Notes under the pieces: model-generated | Databases searched by the model: none | What the model was told of the DNA's origin: nothing | What the model saw: only the letters and a program-made list of their open reading frames with translations | In this document: positions 1 to 13,105 of the stretch, piece by piece | Position numbering within the stretch: position 1 is the stretch's first letter | How the letters are laid out: every line of letters starts with the position of its first letter | NCBI GenBank assembly: GCA_951799425.1 | Contig: OX637393.1 | Span: forward strand, 40,550,378 to 40,614,377 | Origin: Ilex aquifolium | Lineage: Eukaryota; Streptophyta; Magnoliopsida; Aquifoliales; Aquifoliaceae | Length of the DNA stretch: 64,000 bases | Reading direction: 5' to 3' | Made by a program: the position numbers and the translations under genes

Positions 1-727
1 CACTGCTTGTCACATTTATCAGAAAATGATGACACATTGTACCTACTTTTATAAACTGTTCATGAAATATGAGGAGCAATTGACACAGGCAAAGCACAAT
101 AAAGGCTGTTCCGCAACTTTTAAGAGGGTTGGGGCATAAATCTTTAGGGTTTATGTTTACGAAGAGTTCCATCGAAGAAATCTGATTGTTACAAGATGCA
201 GAAATTTCTGAACAGCAATAACAAAGTCAAGGGTTCAAGGTGGTAGTGGTGGGCAGGATTGAACTAAGGTTTTTTGAATCAAGAACTGACTAGATGCCTA
301 ATTATGGCTCAGGCGTGTCACAGCAGCATTGAAAGAACATAAAATGGAAGAGAAGGACAAGGGCATTAACCTGGAATATTGCTAAGGCTTGTAGGAGTCT
401 CACCTAGAAGAGAGGCTTAAATGGAATCCCACCATTAAGAAAAGCAGAAATCTAGAAAAAAGGATTACCCAAACTACTTAAAACTTGTCAATCCTACTAA
501 GTAAAGGAGTAAACAAAACAACTAAATAAGAGACTAATCTGGACACTTAATAAGTGAATATATTGAAATACCCCTAAACTACCAAAAATGACAGGAACAC
601 TCTAAGCAGCCAAAGTGACTATAATCCCCTAATTAATAGAAACTACTATTTCCTGTTGTTTTCTCCTCGCTTAAGTTTTTAGAGGTTCATCTCCATCAAT
701 TAGAGGCATTTTTTTTTTTTGGTCGGG

Positions 728-758
<31 letters not shown>

Positions 759-1081
759 ATTGCATTGGTCCATTCATTTGATCCCCATGGGCTATTCTCT
801 CTCTGCCATGCGCAAACTTTGGACTCTTGATAAACATCAGAGTAGCTCAGAAATTTAGTCTCACAATTGTTGTCCAATTCTGGCCTAGTCCCTTAAAGAA
901 ACATATAAGCAAATCAGTTTCCTGTTATTCTCACATTATTGTTGGCTGCATAACCCAGATCCCAAAATAGTCACGGTTCTACCAACTTTTCAATATTCAC
1001 CATTGATTCCTCTCTCAAGTGAATTGAATCCAGATGGTATGCATCTTGATCAAATTTCTAACAAGCGAATATGAAACTTAC
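1..1081. other. Presumed intron 5 of the SNAP43 gene, no coding block found
   Basis: This follows the donor GTAAG at 1081-1077 on the minus strand. No continuation of the SNAP43 protein was found in any frame. A minus-strand open frame at 877-671 passes through the G run and encodes a run of prolines. It has no similarity I recognise and is probably chance. Confidence 0.4.
735..758. repeat. Poly-G tract, 24 bases
   Basis: An uninterrupted run of 24 G, preceded by an 11-base T run and GGTCGGGGAAAAG. It is a mononucleotide microsatellite, likely length-variable and prone to sequencing error. Confidence 0.9.
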
Positions 1082-4000
1082 CAAATCCATGTGGAGGAAG
1101 TGTTCAATCCGTGTATCTGCAAATAACCTATTCAGCAAAGAGGGCCACAGTGAGGAACTAACAACCACAGAGACTATTCAATGCTATCTATCTGCAAATA
1201 ACCTATTCAATGCTATCTATCTCGAGCAAGAATGAAAGATAAAAAAATAACAATAATAACGAGAATCAACACTATACTTCTTATGTGCAACTTGAATGCG
1301 GGCATTCTGCATATCTGTGAGTTCGTTTACCCTCTCTGTGACAGAGCTTTCATTTATGTCCACAAACCCAAAAAGAAACACGTTCCTTTCTAACATCCTT
1401 TTGACTAAAACAGATACTACTTTTATCCCCTTTGCCTTAGCTTCAACAACAAGGTTCTTGAGCCCCTTCAGCTCTCCTATCAAATGCAAAATAAACATAT
1501 GGTTGAGAGAAGTAAGAAAATAAGAAAACAGAAAGACAGAACGGCAGATGCACTAGTTACAGTAACAAATTCAATCTCCATGCAAGAAGCATCACTAGTC
1601 GTCATCATTAGCAATAAATAGCCATAAGTAAAACTACATGGACAGTCAACAAAAAAAACAGAAGAGTGAGCAGGGAGTGGGGGAGGTGCCGTCCCACCTT
1701 TAACTCTACTTCTTATTCATGTCTAAAAGTAGCAGAAAAGCACATGAATACTGTCCTCAAAGTCGATCGGGCATTCTCAGAGTAGGCTGCTTGAGCTTTA
1801 TCCACACAAAAGCAATGGGAATTTTTTTTCAACCTTTTCTGTTGGCAGTGACCCAAGAACTTTAACATCAATCAGACAATTCAGCAATTCACTTGCTCAA
1901 TTATACCTTCAAGGCAACTTGACCAATGTGCAACCTGCAAACAAGCACAGGACCTGAACCTACTGATCGTCTGTGCAGACTGAACTGACCTCAGAGGATT
2001 CCAGTCACCCACCACCAGTGGCGGAGCCACGTTGCTGGGTAGGGGGCAGTTGCCCCCTCTCAACTTTCAAAAATTCCTACATGCATATGGCTACAAGGAT
2101 CATGACTTTCTCAAATTTCATACCTTGCCCCCCTTGGTTTTTTGATATTTACATAGTGATCTTAATTTTTTTTAGTAACTTAATGGCACACTATTGATCC
2201 TCTAATCCAATAAAATACTGTTTTTAAACAACGTAAAAGAAATGTGAAATTTTCTGAATCTTATATTTATTGACAAACTATAATACATCTCTTTTATTCA
2301 ATACATTGCACGTGTTTTAAAAAATTGAAAAGACTCCTGGGCTCTTTTCAGTAAGGTAGTAGCTCTTGACCCAGTTAAATATATTTACATGCAAATGGTA
2401 AAATGCCTCAACTCAAAGAAATGTTTCATGTTTTTTCAATGAATTAGTTTTTCAACAAGGTGGAGATTGATGATTTTGCTAATAAGGTGTTGCAACAAAC
2501 TAAAGGTTGATTTTGTCACTGATTCCTTAATGGTATACATCGAAAATAAAGTTGTTAGAAATTTAGTCTATATCAATTATAGACGCATTTTTGAGGTTTG
2601 AAAGAATGTTGTGTTCTATTTTGATAAATTATTGATACTGGTTGATGTTCTATTAATATATTTCTCATGCTTAAACTCAAAATCCTTTTATATTAGTTGA
2701 TTTTTTTATTCATGTTCTGCCCCCTCTGAAATTGAATCCTCGCTCCGCCCCTGCCCGGCACAGCATGTTTTTACTCGACAGTGATTATTGTTTGTTTCCC
2801 TGGGATCAGACTACTCCAGAAGATCAGCAGTCTAGACTCTAGCCCAGTTGCTTCCCTTCCGGTCACTTCCTCAGTTCCTCAGATTCATAAGTATAAGTCT
2901 CAGCAGCACAAGAAAATCTCAATTACTGAATTACAATACTGAGGTCATAAACTTTCAGATAAATGTTTCTAAAGGCAAACCCTCTTAGATGATTTAGTCA
3001 TGTACCATACAGATTAATCATAAGTCAGCACCAACATTGACTTGGTTGAGGCACAAGTATTACAAGACATGATATAGAAATTAGTTACAATATACTTCTG
3101 CTAGCAAAAAAATCAAAGGCTTATATACATAGGTATATATATAACTATTTATAACCTCCGCGGATGATACATGTACACGAGTTTCAGTACAAACTTATTA
3201 CACTACTCAATCGAATTTGAAAGCTACAGTGTGCATCATCAGATCTCAGACAAAATTGAAGAAATAACTTAATTCTTCTATGCATAAAAATAAGTACTAA
3301 TTCAATTACTATGGTAAGTCCAATATAGTCACCTTTCAAAAAGAGAAGGTGTAAGCATACCCAGAGATAAATAAATTTTGAAAGGAGGCTTGAATGGCTG
3401 AGTCTCATAAAGGCAGTAAAGGCAATAGAATCCACCCAGTCTATGTGAAATAGAAGCAGTAGACATCATGTAACCTGCATATGAATCTGCGAGAGTTAAT
3501 CTACTGTGGATAGAACTTCATCAAGGGGGAAAAGAAAAAAGGAAAACATAGAATGGCAAAATAAGTACTATAGCTCACTCAGCAAGAAAATTAACTCTTA
3601 AAGGATCAAAGACTAAAAACATGTCTTCAACTACATTTGAAGTTCTTTTCAGAATAAAAAGATAAATGACTTCCGATGAAAATAAACACCTTAGGCCAGA
3701 TGTCTCAACAATATGGACTATTCGTACATTCCAGCAGCATTGGCAGTGTAAACTGGCAGCTTATTTAAAATTAACTAAAGAAGAACCACCAACCTGAAAC
3801 AACAGTACTTGAAGAACTACCTCGAAAATTTAGAAGTTACATTGGTCAAAAGATTAGAAAAGCCAACCTAAGACAGCAAATTGGATTAAGATCAGGAGTT
3901 GAGAAAATTGAAACCCCAAATTCCTACACAGGGAAAAAAAAGTAATATCAAAATTAATTATCGATCATAAGATATTCCAGGCACCACTTTAATTGACCTG

Positions 4001-5805
4001 GTCCTTTGGGAATAACTTGTAACCCTCCTCCCAATTCTATGAACCTTCAGCAAAGGATTTTATCCTTCCCAATGGTCTTTGGAATGCTTCCCTATTTCAA
4101 CTCTTTGTCTCAGATGTCGTGCTTATCAAGTTGTTAGCGCTAGCAATGAGATTTTCCCAATTGCAGGTTGTGATATGCCGATCTGGAAAACTTAAAGTGG
4201 TGGAAATTTTTGGATTGTCTTTGGCATGGAATCATTTCTGCTATCAACAGATAACAACATCTTATGTTCAGTTCATCCAACACATCTTCAGTGCAATGGA
4301 TCCTCTTATGGTTCTCTCACTCTTCAAGTTCGGCTATTTTCCAAGGTAAAGCTGCTAAGAAGCACTTCATCAATTTAAGGTGGATAAAACCCCCTGAGGC
4401 TTGCTTCAAACTAGCTCTGTTTGTTGTTCGCAAGGCAACCTAAGGAAAGTATTTTGGGTTGGGGGGGGGAACGGACAAAGCATTCTCCAGTATGGTTTAG
4501 GCTATTTTTTGTTCTGGGTAGTTCTCGGTCTATGGCCATTGATCTAACATGGTGGCAAAAGCGAAAGCTATGCTTTATGGGGTTAGTTTGTGTCTTTTTC
4601 AAGGGTTTTAGGCATGACTGTATTAAGGGCACTTTTTTTGGTTTCTCATTTTAAGCATATGATGTTCTCTCATAACCTTCTTTTTGAGAGTATAATTGAG
4701 CAGAGGATGCTCTTGCCCATTAGGGTTGTGACCAACAAGAAGATTTTATCTTTTTCAGGATTTCTCTCCTGCTTCTAAGGTGAGGGGTATTGTCCATTTG
4801 CATAAGGTAGATGCACTTACGTCGGGAGTACCTTTCTCTTTCATTGGAGCCTTTTGTGGCCTTTGGTTTCTACAGAGGTTTGGTTCCCCTGCTTTGTCTT
4901 TCACCCTTTGTTTAACAAACTGGTAACGCTTCAACCCAAACCCCCACCCCAGAAGGTGGCTTTTGCCACAAAGAAAGGGAAAAATGGAGTTTTAGCAAAT
5001 GGAAGTCAAACTTAATGATTCAGGCCAGTTCCCTCTTGCTCAGGATAAAGGTAAAGAAACTTGAATCAAGAACAAAAAGGGATTCATGCGAAGGGTAAGG
5101 GCATGGCTATGCTGGTACTGCGACAGTGCGACTTTTAAGTCATATCAAACTTAAAAATCACCAGCAATTAAGAGCCAATGAATAGCATATTTTAGGAAAC
5201 TATAGCTCTACACATGTGTACTAAATTCACTATAAAAGTGTCATCCTCCCATATTAAAAGTTACAATTTTATTCTATTCGGACCTTTACTTCAAAAGTAA
5301 AAGGAAAAAGAAATCTCAAACATCACAAAATGAAATCATATCACCACCACCAGAACCAATCTAACTAAACGAACAAGCTAGGACACATATACTACAGAAA
5401 CTAATATATACTACAGAAACTAATATACTATCCCATACTACATTATACGCTAATGCAACAAGCAAGTTGAGCATATATGAACATACCTATACAGTGAGCA
5501 TACAAAGATTGCATAAAGCAAGCCTGGTTTGTGGAAGGACTAGCTTCAAAAATGAAGGAGAACTTTTTAGAAAGCCATACACTCTTCAACTCGGCCAATG
5601 TAGTTGATTCACCCTGTGATCAAACAACATCCACAGCTTAAAATACAATAATAAACAGAAAAAAAAGAAGAAGAAGATATAACCATTTCAAGCATATGAA
5701 TACACAAGTAAAATTCACCCAAAAAAAAACTACTGTTTTCGGTGGTACCTGGGCAAACTCATTGATGAGCTCATCAATATCTAGCTTGAATGGTTTGAGA
5801 TCCAT
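1082..5805 (-). CDS. SNAP43: SNAPc subunit SNAP43/SNAPC1-like, exons 1-5 (partial)
   Basis: The product is a subunit of the snRNA-activating protein complex, which binds the upstream element of snRNA promoters for Pol II and Pol III in the nucleus. Five exons join in frame on the minus strand: 5805-5749 (ATG, MDLKPFKLDIDELINEFAQ), 5613-5487, 3474-3361, 1476-1278 and 1127-1082, all with GT/AG borders and matching phases. Recognisable family blocks are LAELKSVWLSKKFSFIFEA, HRLGGFYCLYCLYETQPFKP, RNVFLFGFVDINESSVTERV and TRIEHFLHMDL. They follow the order of the Arabidopsis SNAP43 protein and human SNAPC1. The C-terminal half lies beyond the left edge; I found no further exon between 1081 and 1. 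Intron 3 contains a MITE. Assignment is by remembered family similarity, so orthology is inferred. Confidence 0.85.
1114..1209. repeat. Duplicated splice-acceptor segment of SNAP43 exon 5
   Basis: The same 21-bp segment occurs at 1114-1134 and at 1189-1209. The left copy is the acceptor and first bases of exon 5 (minus strand). The right copy sits 55 bp upstream inside the intron and keeps the AG|GTTATTTGCAG core. Use of the upstream acceptor would give a different reading that does not continue as SNAP43. Confidence 0.75.
2016..2753. mobile_element. Non-autonomous hAT-type MITE in SNAP43 intron 3
   Basis: The left end reads CAGTGGCGGAGCCACG and the inverted right end reads CAGGGGCGGAGCGAGG, the short imperfect terminal repeats of a common plant MITE type. 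The element is 738 bp and AT-rich, with no coding capacity. Flanking octamers CCCACCAC (2008-2015) and CCCGGCAC (2754-2761) match at 6 of 8 positions, as expected of an aged 8-bp hAT duplication. Confidence 0.65.
3475..5486. other. SNAP43 intron 2, no supported feature
   Basis: A 2.0 kb intron. The part at about 4020-4960 is less AT-rich and has short plus-strand open frames that look like a decayed coding relic, but no domain could be assigned. A G run lies at about 4461-4469. Confidence 0.5.
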
Positions 5806-6304
5806 CTAATTTGTTGATTAGCACCACGAAAGTATTGACTAGTAACCAAAAATCAAGCTGCGATATTGAGAGAAAAATCAAATACAAAACAATATGATAG
5901 CAAAATATTTTCTTGAGATTTCAGTAGAAGCGCGTTTAGAAACATAGTGGGATTTTGGATTTTGAGAACCAAATTCCAAGTTTAGTAACATACTAATGAC
6001 ATGATTAAAAGGCTTTTATCTCAGCGACTAATGATTGACTAGCCTGAATGATGATAGAAACTTACAAACCAATCTGATTAGGATTTCTGATAAAAGCGAT
6101 TAGTGGGTGTAGTGAAGATTGATGATAGAGAGAGAGAGAGAGATAAGAGATGAGAATACTTACAGAAGATCGGTGGGTGGCTTTTGTTATTATTGTGTTC
6201 TTTAAGCCTGAGGACATCGATTGAAGGAGAAGAGAGGCGTGGCGTCGTTCGTGTGCGTCTGGCTGGAGATTGGAGAACAGAAGATTTAGGGCAAAATTGT
6301 CCAA
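5806..6304 (-). promoter_or_regulatory. SNAP43: Putative SNAP43 5' UTR with intron and promoter-proximal region
   Basis: Upstream of the start codon the minus strand has a plausible acceptor (AAATTAG) immediately before the ATG. A strong donor (CTG|GTAAGT-like, reading TGTAAGTATT) lies near 6164. This suggests a 5' UTR intron of about 350 bp and a first non-coding exon from about 6300 to 6164. A short GA run at 6127-6146 falls in the intron. There is no clear TATA box. The exon border is inferred from splice signals only. Confidence 0.4.
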
Positions 6305-7220
6305 AACAAGGATAATTTCATGTTGGAATTTGAACCGTCCGGTTTGATAAAACCTCCCACCAGCGTTTGGTGAAACCGACCGATTTTCCGGTTTAGCGCA
6401 GGTTTATGTGCACCGCAGATAGGGATGTCAATGGACCGAAGCGGGGGCGGGGGGTATAGTCTTCATCCCCGTACCCGCTTAAAAAATCTTCGTCCATCCC
6501 CGGTCCACCCCCGTTAACGGGTATAATTTTCATCCCCATCCCCGTCCGCGGGTAAATTTATAATCCCCGTCCCCACTTCGCCCGTACCCGCCCAAGCCCA
6601 AGCCTATGTAAACAATTTATATAATGATAGTCAGTTATTGCTACAATGAGGACACTGGTTAGATTTCGTGGCTAAGGCTTGATGTATATGTTGCTATGCA
6701 CATCCACATGAAAAAGAGTATGGGAATAAAAGGAGAAAGTAAATATTGTTTTTAATAGAAATTAAAAATCTATAGGAACAAGATAGTGGACTATTGAAGA
6801 ATTCTGCCCTTGAATAATTTATTTATGCTGTCAAAAAGCTTGTCCCCCGTGTTATTTTTGATTTTGTGCTATATCATATGTATACTGTAATTAGTTATGA
6901 GGTCTCCTCTTTTACATTGCTAAATATAATTTCTATTTTTTTTTTTTCATAGAACTTCTTGTGACTAATTTTGGTTACATGATTCTTATTGCAAGTTTAC
7001 TGATTTCTTCTACAGAATGTAGTTATGTGATTATTATCAGATATTATAGATAGTGTTTACGATTTGATTCTCTGTGCTTAATCAAGAATATTGTTGTCTG
7101 CCTCTAAAATTGTGTACATTTAACAAGTAGAAGCCGCCTTATCAACACAGGATGGAATAACACAAAACATATATGGGAGGGTGAGACAAAAAGGAATGTG
7201 CTGAAGCTCACTTAATATAA

Positions 7221-9956
7221 CTAGTTGATGCACACGTGCGTTGCACGTGAATGAAATTCGTAGAGGAATGAAATTGCGAAGTCACTTAAATTTTGTTATT
7301 ACTGGATATCAAAAAACAATTCACTTTCTCTCCACCTTCCTTCCTCTTCTCCCTATTGTTTCATTTGAAGAGTTGTGAAAGAACGAATAAAGCTAATACC
7401 GCATTGCCTCATCAATCATCCATAGCTAGTGATGTAGTTCTTGTAAATGATTTGTGATGTTTACTCAAACCTTTAGGTGATGAAGATTACGAGATGATAA
7501 TTATATTTCAGAAACTGACAAAAAGTATACATTTCTCAGAATTTGTTTTTAGTTTTTCATATTTCTTGTTGGAAATTTACTAACTCACATTTCTATGTTG
7601 TATACATACCTCGCGTAGTGGGATAGGAATTCATTCGTTCTTAGCCCCAAAACAGTCGAGCAAAGCCTTTTTCTAAATCAAACATACCTTGCTTTCAATT
7701 TGATATAAGATAATTAGATAATAAGTCTAATTTACAAGTATGACACAATCGATTGTTGTCCACTTCTGTTTCAATTGTACAAAAAATGAGGGAAGAATTC
7801 TTTCTTTGAGAGCTTTTCATGATTATCTTGTACATGACATGAAACAGAATGGCTTCCATGGAGTGCAAGGATGCTAATACTCTTTCCAAGCCTATCCATT
7901 TGGCTATCAAAAACAAAATGGCTTCCATCAAGTTCAGCCCTTCTGAGACTAATCTGCAACTGGCACTCCATTGGGACCTGTTACTTGAATGTTTTGTTTA
8001 ATTGTTGAATGATGCATTTTGCTAGGTGTTATCCTTTTGTTTTCTTGGGTGTTCCTTTGCTTGTATTGGTACACCTTGTTCCTCCCCTGTTTTAATATAG
8101 TTTATTTACCTATAAAAAAAAAAGACATGAAATTGTTAGTTGTCGAGTTCATATTCGCTGGCAGCTATTCTAGACTTTTAAAGTTTTTTCGTTACAGAAT
8201 AATTTGATGAGTTGTGTTATAGACTTGTCTAGAGTTGAATTCAGTCAGCCTTAAAAGATAACCCTTTTTTTTTAATGAGAATGGCACCTGTGTGAGTTTT
8301 AAGATAACCCATGGCATTTTTCTATATTTGGATTGGAAAGCAGCACAAGAATTAGATTAGTGATTCCAGTTTGGTGTGAGGAGCTTCTCACCTTTTTGCT
8401 TAATATCAAGCTTACAGCACTATGAAAGTCTTGATCTCAAGCTCTCTCAACCGGAAATTCATTCACAGCCAGTTGCTCTTCATAGTCATTGATAGGACTC
8501 TTGTATAATGTAGTCTAATCTGTAACTAAGTATTAAATCCAATACTTAATTTCAAGATAAAGAATTATAATAAAAAACAAAACTTTAGCAAATACTCAAA
8601 AAAATAAGACACGGAGAAAATTTCCATCACCATCACCACGAACCCCCCTCAAAAATGGATTGAAGTTAAGATAGATTTGTGTTCAAGTGGCACAAGACCT
8701 TCAATTGATCATAGGGCATATTCTACCCAAAGGCACAACTAACTATTATAGGAGGATGCCCACAACCCTCCCTCAACCCAAAAAAGTTGTTGTGGCAATT
8801 CAACCATCGAATGTCGTCCAGACTTTGTCATTGTGCAAACTTCTCTGTATGGATGAGTGACAAATTAAGGGCCATTGAAGGGGTCCCAACAGGTTTTTTA
8901 TGTTCCAGTCTAGCAAAGTCAAATTCCATTTTGCTATTTTTTCTACTTTATCTTGTGTGGTTGTGGGTGTGTGTGTGTGTTTGCTTTCACAAAGGAAAGG
9001 CCATTAAAAGGATTCAACAATTTTTAATAAATTTAAGTACATTAATTAACAATACATTCATTTTGCATTACTTATACCTCTGCCAAGTGCCAACACAAGT
9101 TCATGAACATAAATAGCAATAGAGTGCATGAGGATTCGAATACACATCACATAATAGACAAAATTTCTAAAGCCAAATTAATAACTATTAACAAATCTTA
9201 TCTAACATATAATTTTGCAGAGATGTCCAACCAACTTAAAAATACAAAAAACTAATACCAAAAAATAAATTCAAAATCCAATTCAACAAAAGATCACAAA
9301 AGACTATTATGAGAAGATCCTTGGGGAACCAAACCCCAAAATAGGAAAACAAATTGGAAACTCAAAACAAGTACGAAATTAGATGAACAACATCGATGCA
9401 ATTAGAAACATAAACCTGAACACTGGCATCGACATGATTTTGTTGTCACTGTGGGTTTTTTTTGTTGATCAAATTCATACCACAGAGAGGTTAAACAACA
9501 ACAAAAAATGTTAATATTATGTAACTAAAGAAAAAAGGTTTTGAAGGCTCACTCAGAGAGTTGTTGGATCGAATAAACCTTGGGTGGTTATGAAACTCGA
9601 ATGGAATCCTCGACAGCCAAGAACACCACAGTCCACAGTAGCAAAATTCCTCAAGTCATTGTGAAAGAAAGATTAACGAACATATATATAGGTTGTATCA
9701 CTTGCATGTTGCCTCAAAAGGATGTCTAAAATAAAGGATATAACCGAAGCGGAAGAGGAAGGGGAAAGGAAAGGAAAGGGAAACGAAAGGGACAGGGAGC
9801 AAGAGAGACAATAACGGGTGAGAAATATATTGGAAGTGATGATTAGGTTTATTGTATTATTAATTATGTAAGATAAGGATGGTATAGTTATGTTAGTGTA
9901 CGGTAAATGTGGAAAAAAAGTTTTTCAAATATACTAATATTTTAAAGTAGTATAGA
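7221..9956 (-). mobile_element. Helitron, non-autonomous, 2.7 kb
   Basis: On the minus strand the 5' end is A|TCTATACTACTTTAAAATA (9956). The 3' end has the hairpin CACGTGCAACGCACGTG, then a short spacer and CTAG|T (7221). These are the TC start, the terminal hairpin and the CTRR end of Helitrons, with insertion between A and T. No Rep/helicase coding sequence is present. A poorly structured, AT-rich interior contains a GT run near 8968. It shares its 5' 200 bp with the ends at 19274 and 41033. Confidence 0.75.
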
Positions 9957-11416
9957 TAATTACAATTTTTTTTTGGTAGGTTAAGTTTTTTTAGAGTAGT
10001 TGAGTATGTGTGCATAGATGATGTTTTACTTAAATGATCAAAATTGAATGAAAGATAGAGAGAATCGAATCCATAAGTTTATAACTTATTTGCTTCAAGA
10101 AATATCTAATTTATCACCAAAACAAATTCTACTATTAACAATCCAGTTCTCTGACATAAATAAAGGTCATTTTTCCTGTAAATCAACCTTTTAACATAAA
10201 ACCAGAGCATGAACAGTAAAGTAGGTAAAATAACATCACATCTTTATACCTTCACTTATGGAAAACATTTAGACAACATATGAGAGCCTTGCAAAGTGGC
10301 ACATTGCAACTTTCTCAATAATGTTCATCTTTTATCTTCTTCTTTGATAGCTCGTCTTCATAAAAGTTTCAACATTAGTGTTTTCCATAACATAAATGAT
10401 AAAATGGACATTATTGGGCTTCAAATAAATGAAGTATTGATCCCTCCCTGTTCAATTGGAGTTAGCTATAGAATCCACTTTTTCTATGCTTTATTGCGTA
10501 TACGACTTTTGAGAGTCACTTAGCCCCTTGACCTCTTTTCTCAACAAAAACGCTTTGCTAGCAAGTCGATCAAAGTCGGAGCGGGGAGGGAAAAAACCAT
10601 CTAATTAGTGTCCCTAATTTGAAAAATGACTGACAAACAATTAAAATTTGATCTGCATTGTGAAATACATCATCAAATTCATATGGATAATTAAGCCACT
10701 AAATCAAGAATAGTTCAATAAGATCACTTCTATGTAAATGCAACTAAGGCTAAATTCTCTAGAAATAGGTATACTCACTTACATTTTCACCTATTCCCAT
10801 AAATATGGTAATTCTAAGCTAATATGCATTGCAAGTACAATATTCGAGTGATAATTGATAAATGAACATGGAAATGGCTTAACACAAACAGAGCCTCCCA
10901 TGGTTTACGCAAACATAACAACAAACTAAGTTTAAACATCAAGCTTTAGATTCATATAATACGGACATAACAACAAATGTATATAATATCACTTAAGAAA
11001 CACCAACTAAAGAAAAGCAACAAACTAAGGTTATGAGAAACCAACACCACTAACACTAAATACTACTCAACTAATCCACAACATAAATATTCTCCAACCA
11101 ACTCAGTAAATTCGTGCCTTACAAAGATCCACCTATTGAAACAAAATTCCACATCACAAACTAATGTTCCTAAAATCTGGCCTTTAATGAAAAATCCACT
11201 GCATGCCTTTCAATATTTTCATAAAACAATCATAAGATAAACTTGCTTAACATAAAGACAGAGATATAGAGATGGATGGCACACCAATTCAAACACAAAA
11301 GAAAATATGTATTGTGTCAAGTACTGTAAAATAAAGTAAACTATCAGTATGAAATACAAAGCCCCACCAAAGCTTGTGTTCCACATGAAAATTTTAAATT
11401 ATGTCATCTAATTTAG

Positions 11417-11611
11417 TAAAAAATAAATTGCAGAACAAAGAAAGGAAAATTCAAACAAGAGAGAGCAGGACAACAGCTGTGGCAATACAATGCATTAAAC
11501 ATCAGTCCTACAAAAAATAAATTGCAAAGGCAATATGGACAAAGAAAGGAAAAATCAGAAAAGAGAGATCAGGATAATAGTTGTGGCAATACAATGCATT
11601 AAGCATCAGTC
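11417..11611. repeat. Two-copy direct repeat, about 95 bp
   Basis: Copies at about 11417-11507 and 11510-11611 share AAATAAATTGCA, then GAACAAAGAAAGGAAAA-like sequence, then GTGGCAATACAATGCATTAA. The second copy has a short extra segment. Confidence 0.75.
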
Positions 11612-12963
11612 TCAATAGGCACACATAGCAAGTTTAATGAACAAAGTGCAGTTTTCATCAAGAGCAGTGGTCCACAAAATGTACTGCTTAAAGTTTGACC
11701 ATATCTCCTCATTTATTAACCATTTCTCAGGAATTATTTCCTCATAAAAACCATAACAAAAGTTGGAGTATATCACAAAGCAAACCATATTAATCCAAGA
11801 AAATTTTCATAACATTTAAATCCAACAAAGCAAATAAAATAATCTAAGGCAAATTTGTACTGGAAAGCATACCGCAACAACACACATAAAAAAATTGGAA
11901 ACTTCAAATGAGGGACTTGATCCATGGCTATCCAAGGTCTCACTCTAATACCATGTTAATATAAAACCCACAATCAAGTGTCAATTGATGAAGAGATCTG
12001 TCAACCATGTAAATAAGCTGTTAGCTTACATATAACCCCGTTCAAGTTATTCTATGCTAAAAAGTGAGTAAAAAGAATGACATTTTGGAACCCATTACCA
12101 CAAAAAAAAAAAAAAAAAGGTTCTTGAGAGGAAGATTCTTGGACAACCCATTGATAGAAGTCCAGTATCTCCAACTATGTGGAACCTATTAAATATCATA
12201 GTTTATCATGGGTGTCACATATGTGTGGTGTGCAAACTAAATCTTAAAGATCATTTGATATTTGAATATTGAGATTTTGATTAAAAAAAAAAGTGATCCT
12301 CTATTAAATTTTGTGGTATTCAATGTTTGAATCAGCCATTTTTCCGGTGAAATGTCTATAGAAAATTAAACACATAAAGAATAATCAATCAAGAAAAAGT
12401 ATAAGCAAATAATTCCAAAACATAGTCACCAAAGGAACTGAGAATTACAAAAGATGCCACATTATCTCACAATATTTGTCTAGAACTGAAGAGTAATTTC
12501 AATAAAAAAAACAAAAATCAAGAACTTGCATACACACAAAGAGAGACATAGAGGGTGTATGATGGAGAAGATCAATAGTGGCTTAAAAATGTTGATTTCA
12601 TTTATTTATTAAACCATGCAACCAAAAACAAACAAACACAAACACAAAAATTATACAAAAAGAAAAACGCAGTACTTGTAGAAGAAGGACACCTTTGGTT
12701 CGACAATGGCAAGAATGATGGTGTGTGTCGTCTGTGAGAGAAAGGGAGTAGAAGAAAAACTGAGTACATGATGAATACAAAACAGTATTTAACCATGGTG
12801 TATTGAGAATTAATATTAAGCAAAAAACCAAGCAAAGCTAAATGTAGGAAAAAAAATTCGCATGTAAAGATAATTCCAGCATCAGACAAAGTCCTAGTAT
12901 ACCGTAGCAAATTCTATTGGCCAAGTCTTAATTTTAAATATTGATTAATTTTAATGTATGACA

Positions 12964-13105
12964 AAACATCATAGATTCAACATATTCAAACAAGAAGTAG
13001 ATTTAGCACATAGATTCAACATATTCATTTATAAACATCGTTTAGCACATAGAATCAACATATTCAAAAATACAACAAATTTAGCACATCGATTCAACAA
13101 ATTAG
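12964..13105. repeat. Tandem repeat, four imperfect units of about 40 bp
   Basis: Units contain CATAGATTCAACATATTC and TTTAGCACAT. One frame reads as repeated LAHRFNIF, but this is a translation of the DNA repeat, not evidence for a gene. Confidence 0.8.

Noticed and set aside
671..877. Minus-strand frame with a polyproline run
   Set aside because: The prolines come from the poly-G tract; no similarity to SNAP43 or another family and no splice context.
4119..4800. Plus-strand open frames in SNAP43 intron 2 that look like a LINE RNase H relic or a small gene
   Set aside because: Only a loose run of residues (KPPEACFKL, then a Gly-rich stretch) recalls the plant RNase H domain. No catalytic pattern, no consistent frame and no LINE tail were found.
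6062..6304. 80-residue minus-strand frame upstream of SNAP43
   Set aside because: It lies across the presumed leader exon and its intron; composition is that of untranslated sequence and the frame crosses the donor site.
12602..12910. 102-residue hydrophobic minus-strand frame
   Set aside because: Cys/Phe/Leu-rich translation of AT-rich sequence with no domain; overlapping frame 12598-12831 looks equally coding-like.
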